Shown here: piece by piece, positions 33,737-45,214 of the stretch
How positions within the stretch are numbered: position 1 is the first letter of the stretch
Layout of the letters: the number at the start of each line of letters is the position of its first letter
Origin: Berberis thunbergii
Taxonomy: Eukaryota; Streptophyta; Magnoliopsida; Ranunculales; Berberidaceae
NCBI GenBank assembly: GCA_003290165.1
Contig: QNQO01002100.1
Location: 92,098-156,097, forward strand
Length of the DNA: 64,000 nucleotides
Direction: 5' to 3'
Program-made: the position numbers and the translations under genes
The notes under the pieces: generated by a model
Told to the model about the DNA's origin: nothing
Databases searched by the model: none
Seen by the model: the letters and a program-made list of their open reading frames with translations, nothing else

Positions 33737-34337
33737 TGATGATAACCGAACACATGTCATGACGATCTCGAGGAACTACGGGCTAAAACATCAGCCCAAC
33801 ACATATCCAGCCCAAGCGGATCCAAGCCCTCACAACCATCCTCAATACCCATATGCCCTCTTTAGGCAAGTATCTCGAGGATCGACTTCGGACGGGCAAC
33901 TACAACTGCTATCTGCTTCCAACTTGGAAGCAAACAACAGAGTATCTTCGACACAGGGAAACTCCCTACTGCGGATTGCTCTTGGATTGGGAGCTATCTT
34001 CAACTTATCTAAGAGTGCAAAGCTAACAAGGAGCTTCCCTCCTACAACACAACTCTTAATTAAAGAGGATCTCCACGAAGATCTCCTCCCTAAACTATGC
34101 CTACGATGACCTGGTTGAACTAGAATTCCTTGCACTATAAATAAGACACGAGGTAAGCTAAGTTACTGTACAAAATCCATGTTACATCATTACACCTTCC
34201 TTAGATCTCTGTCTGACTTTAGCATCGGAGTGTCATCGGCTACCCCACGGTGGTCTGTGGCTCATGTGCGTTACTTGTCCAGGTCAGCAGGTCAGCGAAA
34301 ACATGGTCAAAGTAGGGAGCGAAAATTGACTGCATCA
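33737..34337 (+). repeat. Element B right (3') LTR
   Basis: Starts TGATGATAACCG and ends AATTGACTGCATCA, the complete family terminus. It has the TATA box CTATAAATAAGACACGAGG near 34135 and CCCCACGGTGGTC near 34241. Confidence 0.9.
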
Positions 34338-36432
34338 AGTTAATTAGTTTATTGTTGATTCTGTAAAATTATAAATCTGTGGTTATCGCAAAATGTTATA
34401 TGAACGAATTAAAGCTAATTGGGCCTGTTATTATTAGAAGCTACACTGCTAAGGACCATATTGCATGACACTTGATCCTTGACTTGAACTCTACTAATTT
34501 CTTAGGTTATTCCATGTGTTGCCTATTTGGTGAGTTTGGTGACTGATATTTTAGTAATATATACAATGCTTTGCTTTTACTATTGTCCTTTTTTATTTTA
34601 TTTCTTTTGTTTATGTAACACTTGTTACGAAGATGGGCTCGAGGAATAGTGTTTGTGCCTGTCATGCACACTTTTTAAATTTATGAAAATATCCTCGATA
34701 AACTTGAAAATCTATCTTAGAAATCAACTATTTGGTTTACTATTCATATGGATTTGGAGATACAAGATGATTAGGATTGAGAATTAGAAAAGATGTTGAG
34801 AGTTGAGATTCATTTACTAGATGATATTTATAGATATAATGTACGTAGAAGAGCAAAATGAAATCAACATAAAACTTAAATAAACGGAATGTACATGTAG
34901 CGGTGAAAGAAACTTTTAATGTGTTTCTTTTCTTGAAATGAAAATTATCATAACTATTATGTAATTGTCGGATTTTGGTAAACTTTGTATCTTAGAAATA
35001 CATTTTTAAAGATCTATCCTGGGAAACCAACTAACCAAGGATCAATACACACCCTTAAAATTTTAAAATATTTATTTATTAATTGTCTAATGCATTTCAA
35101 AACATAAGTATTTTTAATATTCTTCATAGAATGAAAATAGTATCTCTTATGCTCATTCAAACCCAAACTTTATATTTTGCAAAGTCAAGACGAGAATTCA
35201 TTCTTGCGGTTTTAAATATTATTTTGTTTCAAACTTTCGATGAAGTTTGAGTCTAATGTTATAACTCACTTTCTATCGTGCCAACAACACGAGTAATAAA
35301 CTAGTTTCTAACATATCGAATAAGGTAAGAAGATTGGAGATGAATATTTTTGTAAAAATAACTTTTAGACATCTTTAAACTCTATTTTTTTTTTACATTT
35401 TGCACATTTTTAAATTATCAAAAATACCTCAATAAACTTGAAAATTATTAACATATCAAATACGACAAAAAATATTAGAGAGGGGCACTTTGCAAAAATG
35501 TATTTTAGACAACTTTAAACTTTATTTCTTTTGACTTACAGTTTTCTCTTTCATCTGTCAATATACTAAAACACCCTTATAATAATATGTCATTCACCTA
35601 ATGTCTTTTTGAAGCACAGGTGAAACAAAGATGGACATTTGAATGTTTTTAGTAAATTTCAATATTTTTCTCTGTTTTCAAGGTTACTATTAGTCTACCC
35701 AAATGACAGTGCGACACACCCTTCTTCCTTGCCACTTAATTTTTTTTTAATTTAAAATAATGTGACATTAGTTTGAAATTTGCATTATTTTATGAAATAT
35801 GTAGTTGGTTTGTGAATTCCATGCATAGTTATTTTGTAACTTATAAATCACTATATGTTATTAATGAAAGGAAACATGAAATAACTGTATGAATTTAATA
35901 TTTACTTCAAATTATCCCACCACCCTACCCCCTCCCCTTTTTTCTCTCTCCCACCACCACCGACCTCCTCTCCCCTCCCCCTTTCCTTCCTCTGTTTGAA
36001 CATACCAACTACCATCACCGACCCCTTCCACCTCCCAATTGTTCCTCTTTATTTCCTGTTCGAGCTTCTCCTTCACCTGTGGTGCAATTCACAATCTCCA
36101 ATCTCCATATAGTTGTCTTTGTCTACACTTACCTAGCACCTTTTCTATTCGATTCACATATCCTTTTTAAGATTTGATTTAAGATTTATTGGTTTGAGGA
36201 CTTTGGTGATTTGAATTTTTCTACTGATTCAAGAATTTTTTTGGGGAATGCCGGTGGTATTTGCAAGCCGAATCAAGAGACGGGAAAACGAGGGAGTGGT
36301 GATTATTACTAATGTTGGAAAAAAGGGAAACCAGATAGAGAGAGAAGTAGGAGGAAGAAGATGATGCAATTTCTCGGATACGCAAATGAACAGAAATCAC
36401 TGCTGCATTGGGTTGCTGGGCATGCGTTCAAG
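34338..36432. other. AT-rich intergenic region with a local duplication and a CT-rich tract
   Basis: No coding homology. A segment near 35310-35395 (AACATATCGAATAAGG to TAGACATCTTTAAACT) is repeated at about 35450-35525 with divergence, a period of about 140 bp. A pyrimidine-rich tract lies at 35920-36000 (CCACCACC, CTCTCTCCC). The stretch 36180-36420 could be an exon or UTR of a lost host gene, but no known motif is present. Confidence 0.45.
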
Positions 36433-37610
36433 TAGGGGTGGGCACGGAACGGGATGGGACGAGATATACCCATCCTTATCCCATCCGTTCATACGGGATC
36501 GGGACGGGACGGGATGGGAAAAACCCCATCCCGACCTCGTCCCATCCCAAACGGGTTCGGGACGGGACGGGATCAGCGTGCCAATCTTCTTCACTTACAG
36601 AATTAAATAATACACTGCTGAACTTCTTCTTCAGTATTGGTTAATAAGCAAATTTCACAATAAAACAGGCATCAACTGACTCTTTAGGACAACAGTCTGA
36701 GGCTTCATGCCCATTTCCTTTACTAGAAAGGAATGATAATGTATTAAAAACACTAGCAATTCTAAAGTTGCAATTTATATCTTAAAAACATCATTGGTCA
36801 TATAGTCGTGCTATAACCATCTTACTATTTGGTCACATGGCTACATATGAGACCATGAACTCTCATTCATAGAATGCAAAACCTACCACTACCAGTTTCT
36901 TCCTTTATTGAAACTTACCTATTACCACCTCCTCCCCCTCATTCACATTATACAATATGCAAGTGGGATCCTCATCTTGTTGGTTGGGTTTGTTTCACCT
37001 TTGATTTTTCTTGGCCAAATTAAGAGTGGGCCATGAGGTTTGTCAGGGACTACTATGTGATGTCATTTCTATGTATGTTGCTAGTCTGCACAAGTCCATC
37101 AGCAATCATGAGCTTCAAGCAGTTTCGGCAGGCCTTGATATCTGCCTGAAACAGAACATCTCCATAGTCTGTATATAGAGAGATTCATCTCAAGGAGTTC
37201 AAATCATCTCCAAGACATCCAAAGCTCTGTCTGGGAAGCTGTGGATAGTAGTATGCATTTTTCAAAAGCTTGACAATCTGGAATAAGTAAGAATTGAACA
37301 GTATTACAAAATACAAATTTAGAGATGTGTGAGAGATTCATTGAGATGCTAAAAAAGTAAAAATGTTATATACATCAGTATATTTGTATGGGCATCCACA
37401 ATTCTAAAATAAATAATTAAATAAAAATATTAATAAATTAGTTTGGGACGGGACGGGATTGGCGGGATTGAAAATCTTCATCCCATCCCATCCCATTCTA
37501 GATCGGGACGGGACGGGATCGGGATGAAAATTTTCAATCCCATTAAGACCCGGAAAAATCGGGACGGGACGGGATGGGAACGGGATTGCGGGATGGGATG
37601 CCCACCCCTA
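36433..37610. mobile_element. Non-autonomous hAT-type element, 1178 bp
   Basis: Ends are TAGGGGTGGGCACGG on the left and the complement of TAGGGGTGGGCATCCC on the right. The flanking 8-bp sequences CGTTCAAG and CGTTCATG differ at one base, consistent with a hAT target duplication. Subterminal regions are packed with GGGACGGGACGGGAT motifs in both orientations (36445-36580 and 37440-37600). The interior is unique AT-rich sequence with no transposase. Confidence 0.88.
37085..37290 (-). other. Possible captured gene fragment inside the hAT element
   Basis: On minus, 37285 to 37170 reads IVKLLKNAYYYPQLPRQSFG then CLGDDLNSL. It is preceded by an acceptor-like TTATTCCAG and followed by a stop. Another frame then reads GDVLFQADIKACRNCLKLMI (about 37160-37100). 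The composition looks coding, unlike the rest of the element. I cannot name a parent gene, and the short length means chance is possible. Confidence 0.35.
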
Positions 37611-38370
37611 CGTTCATGGATTGGGAAATTCTAACCCATAAATTCAAATCTCTTGGACTTAAAAATGGAAAAATTAAAGTATTCAGATCATGTATATTGT
37701 AATTTGGTTCTAACTTTAGAATAAACCACATTAAACATTTTTTTGAAAATATGACTTGTTAAAATTTAAAGTAACGCAATATTATAAACATAATGTCAAG
37801 TTGGTATAGATCCCAAGGCATACATCATGATGGTTCATTCTGCAAGTTAAAAAATTAAACAATATTTTGTGGTACAATTAACTATAATATAACAAGTTGG
37901 CACAAATCTTGAGGGTCGAATGGTTATTGAGCCCAGTGTCTTGGGAAATATTGGATACTCATAATAGAAAAATCTATTTTTTTAATAATTAATGCATATC
38001 TCGAGGCAATATATACAAACAAGCTTAAACTTTGACGCATTGTTTTAATGTTAATCTTTAATGTTCCTAAAAAAGTTTAGCTCGACATAACTCAAACGAT
38101 ATAATTTTCATTTGGTCATGTATGTAGTGTCTTTAATTTACAATGAAAACTAATAAGAGGGATCTTAAATGGGAATGGGCAGTCAAGATGCTTTTATGTC
38201 TCTAATGTGTCATGTCTATTAATAAAATTCAAATTTTATTTATTTTCAATTTGACGTGGATTCAAGTTTAGTCATCTTTTCTTTCCCCTTTGAGCTTGTA
38301 TATTCAAGTTTCGTCTCTTCTTTTTCCTCATTGCTCTTTTCTTTACCCTAATACCCTTGTAGATTCACGG
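37611..38370. other. Unassigned AT-rich region
   Basis: No coding homology or terminal repeat is visible. The 3' part (38280-38370) has a repeated phrase (ACCCTTGTAGATTCACGG, and ACCTTGTGGATTCAAGG just beyond the next MITE). Confidence 0.45.
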
Positions 38371-38689
38371 TAGGGGTGTGCATAGATCGGTTCAATAGAT
38401 TTTGAGTGAAAACCGCCAAGCAAACCGAGTTACCTCCATTTGGCTATTTTGTTAAACAAACTAAACAGACCTTAAACCTATTCTATCACAATCGAATCTA
38501 AAGCCGACATTTTACCCTAAAATCGACCATAATCTAACCGAATTGACATTTTCTTATGATTTTTTAAATTTATGTTTTTCAAATAATACAGGTTTGGTTT
38601 TAAAATATTATCAACCTACTAAAATGAAAAACCGAATAGATTCGGTTTGGTCATTCAATTGATTTTCTTGTTTTTTTTGCACACTTCTA
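38371..38689. mobile_element. hAT-type MITE, 319 bp
   Basis: Ends are TAGGGGTGTGCATAG and the complement of TTAGAAGTGTGCA. A perfect 8-bp target duplication ATTCACGG flanks it (38363-38370 and 38690-38697). It is non-coding and AT-rich, with CGGTTC/GAACCG-like subterminal motifs. Confidence 0.9.
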
Positions 38690-38912
38690 ATTCACGGTTT
38701 CTCCTATTACCTTGTGGATTCAAGGTTTCTCATTCATCATAAAGCGTGAGCTAGAGATCGCCCAATTTCAAGCAAACTCTAAGAGGTGAAAATTTTATCA
38801 TTTCTAGGTTCACCAATCATGACTCTGGCTTCAACACATTGATCACCAATTATCTTTTGCTCCAGCTCCTTTTCTGGCTCGGTTTTTGACAAAAAAATAA
38901 AATAAAATAAAG
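38690..38912. other. Short unassigned spacer
   Basis: Unique sequence ending in an AAATAAAATAAAATAAA tract just before the MULE terminal repeat. No features seen. Confidence 0.4.
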
Positions 38913-39015
38913 GGTGGTCATTTTCACTTTCCCCTATAATAAATTGCTAATTCAAGGTTACCCTAAGAACAAATCGGTATTTCATTTTACCCCCAAGACT
39001 AGCAGACAACGAGCC
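38913..39015 (+). repeat. MULE left terminal inverted repeat
   Basis: GGTCATTTTCACTTTCCCCT onward aligns with the complement of 56715-56825 as described for the whole element. The outer edge is approximate. Confidence 0.8.
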
Positions 39016-40298
39016 TCGACTGTCAAAGCACGAGCTGGTTTATAAATGGCCACATTTTGTGGACAAAAATGCCCTTGAATGATCTAAGGGTTAAGATTCA
39101 AAGTTCAAAATTTACAAAGTGCACTTAACATGTCCTAATTTGAAGGCTAAGATTCTAACTTCGTAGTAGGCATTGGGATAAACAATGGAAAATAGAAAAT
39201 AGTTGTTGGCTTACGCAACATATATTCAAATTCAAAACTTTCCATGAAATTCGAGTTCCTCACATGTTATTTCATTGTAGATTGAAGGTACTTGAAGTGA
39301 GAAAGCTTGAGCAAACCCAAGTTTTAAAGTTAGAGTTTCATCACATAAAGGTCACACAAATCCATAAATATGAGTTATTTTATCCATGGAGTTTAGAACA
39401 CCATCATAGAGGTAAGTCAAGTCAACTTTTTTCATTTCATCATTTTTGTGGACATTTGTTTAGAGTTGCAGGTCATCTTCAACCCCTCGTAGTTCTGTTC
39501 TATTTTAGGGGGCAATCTTAAATTCAAGTTTATTATATGGGGTTAAGTTACTGCCAATATTTATTATGAAGGGGAAAGTGCAATAAATTTTTTTTGTTTT
39601 GTTTTCCTTGCATATCTTATGCTTTCATTGTCATCCCTACAATCAAACAAAGTAAATATGAGGTTTGAAGTATGCAAGATTTTGAAGGACTATGCAACAT
39701 GTTAAAGTTCAAAACCAAATAGGATTTTTTTGACAAGTAGAGTTCATTGGATGAGCATGTAAATCACAATGTAAATACATCCTTGCAATAAAGTTTGACA
39801 TAACACATTGTAATCAAATGCCATACCTGACATAACAAAATGGTAATTCAAATGCCATAATATCTTTGAAAAAATCGGACATAGCATAATGCAAATCAAA
39901 TGACATAGCATCCTTGCAAAACCTTATGCAACACGATGGTCATTCAAATGGCTTAACATCCTTGCAAAACCTGATAACACAGTGTCAATCAACATCCTGA
40001 CATAGCACAAAAACAATCTGAAGTTACAAACATTCAATACCATTCAGTACCAAACCAACATGAAATTACATGCAATATTCAATACCATACCAACCTGAAA
40101 AGCAACCCATTCAACATAACTTGTAACAAGTGTATCATTAACATACCATACCAGTAAGTCTGATAGCTACAAGTATGACATACCAATCAACTATATCATA
40201 CAATCCATCGGATAACAAAAGGTGAGAATGGCACAAACAAATAAAATGTGATCACATGCAACATAGTCTTCAAATAAAAAAAATAGTCTTCCACTAAC
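39016..40298. other. MULE 3' non-coding region with a second terminal-like motif
   Basis: No coding motif. TTTATTATGAAGGGGAAAGT (about 39559-39579) repeats the right-hand terminal motif of the MULE, suggesting a nested or alternative short MULE end. AATGCCATA/CTTGCAATA-type phrases recur at 39780-39980. Confidence 0.45.
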
Positions 40299-41037
40299 TT
40301 ATATGCTTGGTCCTCTTGGCCCCATAGGTATCTTGCTCCAAGTGTTTTGTCCTATTGCAAATTGAGTATGTCTCTTCCTATCCCTACCATTAAATGTGTT
40401 CCCAGTCTGGAACACTGGATTTACCGGTGGCCTTATTGGTGGGGTCAAATTCCTTATGCAAAGGGTTGAGTTGGGAACATGGATGTCTAAATGTTGTGCA
40501 TAGTTGGAGTTGTTGGCATTTGAGGCTGAAAATTTGGTTGTTGTGGAGGAGCTGTGGGCATTTTTTTTTTGGATGTTCACTTCTTCCTTTTCCATATCCA
40601 CTACCAGTCTTTGCACCCTTTGGCTTGTTGTTCCTAACCCTCCTGAATCTAGGTCCATTGGACTTCTTAGATGTGCATCCATTGTTAGCATTCTGTTTCT
40701 AGAAGAGTTTTTACAGGTTCTACTGTTATGATCATCCATTCCACACCTTTTGCAACTCTAGGCTTCTTTCTGAACAACTCCATTTTCATCATCATCCATT
40801 ATTCTCTCTATCCTTGGTCTCCCTAGAGTTTTTTTCACTTGAGGTGGCAACACCAATTATGTTGGTTGTCACATCAAAACCATTATCAAATATGTAAACA
40901 AGCAAATGATTGTTATACACACAAGCAATCAAGATAATACTTACTTTATTCCATTATCTCATATTTATGATGCTGACAATACCCCTTGAGTATGCCTCCA
41001 CATAGGCCTCAACAGAATGGTATGGAATGTGAGAGTT
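40299..41037 (-). pseudogene. MULE transposase C-terminal part (zinc knuckle)
   Basis: On minus from 41030: YHSVEAYVEAYSRGI matches the conserved segment after the SWIM domain (Y...YIEAYS..I). Then, after a likely intron, KTLGRPRIERIMDDDE (about 40830-40780) and CKRCGMDDHNSRTC (about 40755-40710), a CX2CX4HX4C zinc knuckle. A poorly conserved tail extends to 40299. The order GRP then zinc knuckle is typical of plant MURA proteins. Stops interrupt it. Confidence 0.82.
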
Positions 41038-41714
41038 GCACGTGAGTGGCAGCAGTTTGTGGCTCCTAATTATAGGGACATGTTAGACAAGGAGAATATC
41101 TCTTAATCTCTATTAGTAGCTTTACAATTTGTGTTTCCCAATTATATGATACTCAATGTTAGACAAGGAGTATAACTGATTATGTCATTTAAGGATTTCT
41201 TCACAAGCTGCGAGTTTTTAGCATGAAACATTGAATGTTCAGTTAAAAACAGAGCGTGTTCGGCGTGAAAAAGGCTGCAAATGCGGCATGATTTGGTGTG
41301 TGTGCATGATGTGAAATAGCAACCAAGAAGACAGATTGAAATCAAGTGATTTTGGATGTTTTTCGATGGCGTAATTTTGCCAAATCTTCAAGGTTTCTTT
41401 TGGGTTCTCTTCCATTGTAAGGAGCGGTAAAGGGATGAAGATTGAAAAAAACTCTTGTTGCTTGGTGTTATTGTTTGCTTGAGATTTGATAATCTCAAGG
41501 ATCGTTGCTTGACAATGTTGTAATCTCCAATATTTATTTCACATATCAATAAGATCTAAGATAGTTGTCATCCGTGGAGTAGGCAAAGTCGAACCATGTA
41601 AGTCCCGATGTGATATATACCTTTCTGCATATTATTTATTGCTTGCTTGTTTCATAGCATTGTTTTTCAATCATTTTCTTTCACCAACTAGTTCTTGGTC
41701 TTGTGTTGGATTCA
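41038..41714 (+). repeat. Copia 5' LTR
   Basis: Shares TTAGACAAGGAGAATATCT, CATCCGTGGAGTAGGCAAA and TTTCTGCATATTATTT blocks with 45215-46175. No clear PBS follows, so it has decayed. Confidence 0.85.
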
Positions 41715-41779
41715 TTTCGCCTTTCTCGCAATGTGGCTTACAACTTTGCTGATGAAATAATGGCTCAATGTATCTGGGA

Positions 41780-42250
41780 TAAGCTTCAGGTTATGTATCT
41801 TCAAAATGATGAGATGAGTGATGTACCTATAGAATAAGCTCTACACTTTCAGGTTGCAACCAGGTAAACTCATGATTGATCACATAATAAGTTTGAATGT
41901 TTATACTCAGATTGTATGAGCTTGGGAGCTAAATTTGAAGATAGTCAGAAGATATTATTCTTGTTAATTTCTCTATTCAGAATGAGAACCGTTTGTTGAT
42001 CAAATGACAATATTAAAAAAAAAAAATTTGTATAGTGATATTGCTCAAGTTTTACTTGCAAAGGATTCCAGGAAGAGTGCTTCGAATGAGGAGGTTCGAG
42101 CACATGGTGTTTCGATGACAAAGGGAATAAATTACAACAAAAGAAACAACTACATAAGGAACCAATCTCAATCAAAAGGCAGAGATATGTCTAAAGCTGA
42201 ATGCCACAAATGTAAGCGCAAGGGCTATTACAAAATGGATTGTCCAGAGT
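41780..42250 (+). pseudogene. Copia gag
   Basis: KLMIDHIISLNVYTQIV and LGAKFEDSQKILFLLIS (41870-41970) match Copia gag helices. After a frameshift, LYSDIAQVLLAKDSRKSA and a zinc knuckle CHKCKRKGYYKMDC (about 42201-42242) follow; the knuckle His is Tyr here. The frame ends at a stop at 42250. Confidence 0.85.
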
Positions 42251-42299
42251 AGAAGGATAATCACAACAATTAAGAGAGTGGGAGTAAGAGCGTAGTAAA

Positions 42300-43480
42300 T
42301 GTTATTGTGACACCGGATATGGTAGAGGATAATCTAATTGGGGGTGACTTAGCACATGCATTGATGGAAAAATCTTATGACCATTTGTATGACGGTTGGA
42401 TGTTGGATACGTGTGATTTGTATCATCTGTGTCTCGTAAGGGAATGGTTCACTGCTTATCGCAGTTCAGTTAAAATGGGTGACTCTAGGCCTTGCAAGAC
42501 AATGCGTGTTGGGGACCCTCTAGAGTCGGATCCAAAGGGGGTTTTAGGTATTATGTGTCTTGTGTCGATGACTTTAGCCGGAAAGTATGAGTGTATACCA
42601 TGAAGCATAAAAATAAAGTCACTAATATCTTCAAGAATTGGAAAGCTATGATTGAGAAACAAACTAGAAAGGTGATCAAAGTAGTGAGATTTGACAATGA
42701 TGATGAGTATACCAAGGATCCCTTGAGGCAGTTTTGTTTGGAACATGGAATTAGAAGGCATTTCACAGTGAAGTCGACACCACAATAGAATGGGGTAGCA
42801 GAACAGATGAACCGTACCCTATGAAGAGAGCACGATGCATGTTGTCCAATGCATGTTTGGGCAGAATATGGTGGGCTTAAGCAGCAAACACGTTGTGCTA
42901 TCTCATTAACCACTTTCCTTCATCGGCTATTGAGTCTCAGATTCATACGGAGGTATGGTCTAATATTGATTTAGATCATTCTAACTAGAATGTATTTTGT
43001 TGTCCAACATAGTTAGGGAGGAGAAAATTGGAGTAAAGGCTTGAAAAGCTATTTTCTCGGTTATCCATATAATGTGAAAGGGTATAGATTATGGTGCCTT
43101 GACTTGTAGAAGTTTGTGATCAGCCGAAATGTGAAGTTCCACGAGGATGCTTTGTTACAGGAAAAGTGTGAGAGATACAAAGATGGTTCCCCAGTTTAGA
43201 GGGGTGATAGCTATGATGAAGATGAGGATACTGGAGATTCGTTTCAGGTGGAGCTTGAAGCTCCTAGATCTCATACAGAGCATGATGTTCCTTCTACTGA
43301 AGAAAGAGATGATACAGATATGATGCCTAAGGTGACTAATATGGACATGAATCCTACACAACAACGGGTCCAATAGTTACAAACACCATCTTTAGCAGTA
43401 GGCAGGGAACCCAGAGTCAAATGTGCACCACCTAGATTTGGCTATGAGAAGGGTGTAGCTTGAGCATATTCAATTCTTGA
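42300..43480 (+). pseudogene. Copia protease remnant and integrase
   Basis: DGWMLDTCDLYHLC (about 42390) is in the position of the protease W.LD.G.. motif, here DTC. Integrase core: KVTNIFKNWKAMIEKQT, VVRFDNDDEYT, FCLEHGIRRHFTVKSTPQ and GVAEQMNRTL (42615-42825). Later CPTI..GGENWS-type and FLGYPYNVKGYRLW stretches (43010-43100) match the integrase C-terminal region. Stops interrupt at 42250, about 42786 and later. Confidence 0.82.
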
Positions 43481-44420
43481 TGGGTATGATGATGTTCCTA
43501 CCACATATACACAACCTTTACGAAGTGTTCACAAAGAGGAGTGGAAGGAGGCATTGGATGGGGTTTTATCTCTTCAGAAGAATCATACATGGGAGCTTGT
43601 GACACTCCCTAAAGGGAAGAGGCTTAATGGGTATAAGTGGGTTTTCATAGTGAAAGATGGGATTCCAGATTATAGGGGTACTTGTATAGGTATACGATAC
43701 AAGGTAAGATTGGTGGCAAAAGGATGTGCACACCAAGAAGTTTTGGACTACAATGAAGTATTCTCTTCGGTGGTAAAACACACTTCTATATGAGTCCATT
43801 TGGTTTTAGCAATGCAGCTTGACTTAGAGCTTGAGCAACTTAATGTTAAGATTGCCTTCTTGCATGGAGATTTGGAGGAGGACATATATATATGTCTCAG
43901 ACCAACAGATATATGCTATTGTTGGTCACAAAGAAAAATGTATGCAAATTGAATAAGTCAAGGTATGGGTTGAAGCAATCTTCAAGGCAGTAGTACATGA
44001 GCTTTGATACTTTTATGATTGAGCAGGGATATATGAAGGGTCAATATGATCTTTGTGTATTCACGCAGAAGCTCGAGGATGGGTCTTTCGTGTTTCTCTT
44101 ACTTTATGTTGATGTCATGCTCATTCCTGTAAAGAGTATGGAACAATTTGATAAGTTGAAGTTGACACTTAACATGGAGTTTAAGATGAAAGATCTTTGT
44201 TAAGCGAAGAAGATACTTGGGATGGAGATAGTAAGAGATAGGAAGAAGGGCTGACTGACATTGTCATAGAGACAATACTTAGATAAGGTTATTCATTGTT
44301 TTGACATGGATACTTCTAAGCAGATAAATACTCATTTAATTGCTCACTTTCTGCTTTCGAATAAGTTGTCTCATAACACAGAGAATGAGAGGAATACATG
44401 TCACAAGTTCCCTAGCAGTA
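43481..44420 (+). pseudogene. Copia reverse transcriptase
   Basis: EEWKEALDGVLSLQKNHTWE, LPKGKRLNGYKWVF, RYKVRLVAKGCAHQEVLDYN and FSSVVKHTSI (43538-43793) open the domain. QLDLELEQLNVKIAFLHGDL and EEDIYI (43815-43893) contain the first catalytic block. VFLLLYVDVMLIPVKSMEQF (about 44090-44150) is the YVDD site mutated to YVDV, followed by LTLNMEFKMKDLC. Several stops, so inactive. Confidence 0.9.
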
Positions 44421-45080
44421 GGTAGTCTTATGTATGCCATGATCTGCACACGTCCGAATTTCGCTCATGCAGTCAGTGTGGTTAGTAGGTTTATGTAAAA
44501 CTCGAGAAAACAACATGGGTAGGCAGTGAAGTGGATATTGAGGTATCTTCGGGATACGTTGTACGTTAGTTTTGGTATGTGAGAGAGGAAATGTGTCAAA
44601 TATGATCCGAGGTTATGTTGATTCAGATTATGTTGGTGATCTTGATAGGCGCTGATCGACTATAGGTTATTGTTTTACATTGGCGATGGGTCCGGTGAGC
44701 TGGAAGTATCAGTTACAATCTACAATTTCTTTGTCTACCACTTAAGCAGAGTACATGGCTCTATCAGAGGTGGTGAAGGAAGCCATTTGGCTTTGGAGCT
44801 TGGTTAGTGATTTGGGTATTACTCAAGATGAGGTGACAATGTTACGTGACAGTTAGAGTGCTATCCATTTGAAAAAAATCAGAAGGGATGTAATTTTCAG
44901 AGTGCTTTCCAGACGAAGCACAATGATGTGCGATATAATTTTATGAGGGATGTCATTGAGGAAGGCGAGGTTCTTTTGGAGAAGGTGAGTACTCAAGACA
45001 ATCCAGCTGATATGTTGACAAAAGCAGTTCCAGGGATCAAGTTTGAGCATTGTCTCAACTTAATCAAGCACTCTAGGTGT
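44421..45080 (+). pseudogene. Copia RNase H
   Basis: Motifs include AVKWILRYLRDTL (about 44525-44565), GYVDSDYVGDLDRR-like (about 44612-44655), the GPVSWKYQLQSTISLSTT segment (44690-44740), EYMALSEVVKEAIWLWSL (44751-44805) and VSTQDNPADMLTKAVPGI (44985-45040). This is the standard C-terminal domain of Copia pol. Stops replace several codons. Confidence 0.88.
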
Positions 45081-45197
45081 TGACACCCTAAGAGGGGAGG
45101 GCCCTTAGGGGCATGATGGCGATTCTCGTGACTGAGAAATGGGTCTTGCCAGTTTTTCATGCCAAGGTGGAGATGCTTGTATGGTGGCCAGAAACTG

Positions 45198-45214
45198 TTT
45201 ACCAAAGTGGAGAT
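45198..45214 (+). promoter_or_regulatory. Copia polypurine tract
   Basis: CAAAGTGGAGAT precedes the 3' LTR; a similar AAGGTGGAGATG occurs at about 45163. AAGGTGGAGAT is the usual Copia plus-strand primer. Confidence 0.75.

Larger units (their letters stand above)
25408..34337 (+). mobile_element. Tat/Ogre-like LTR retrotransposon B with an internal inversion
   Basis: Both LTRs (25408-26091, 33737-34337) and the aORF with polypurine tract (about 32170-33736) are in + sense orientation. The block between them, tandem repeats, integrase, RNase H, RT and gag-protease linker, runs on the minus strand. In element C all parts share one orientation scheme. Reversing 26091-32170 restores the family order, so the block is inverted. 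PBS, gag and protease are missing, and a Tat-type fragment occupies 29967-31987. The sequences flanking the LTRs (CTTAG and AGTTA) do not form a target duplication. Confidence 0.8.

Noticed and set aside
25403..34342. Target duplication around element B
   Set aside because: CTTAG on the left and AGTTA on the right do not match.
40394..40731. Plus-strand hydrophobic ORFs
   Set aside because: They are shadows of the MULE zinc-knuckle region on the minus strand.
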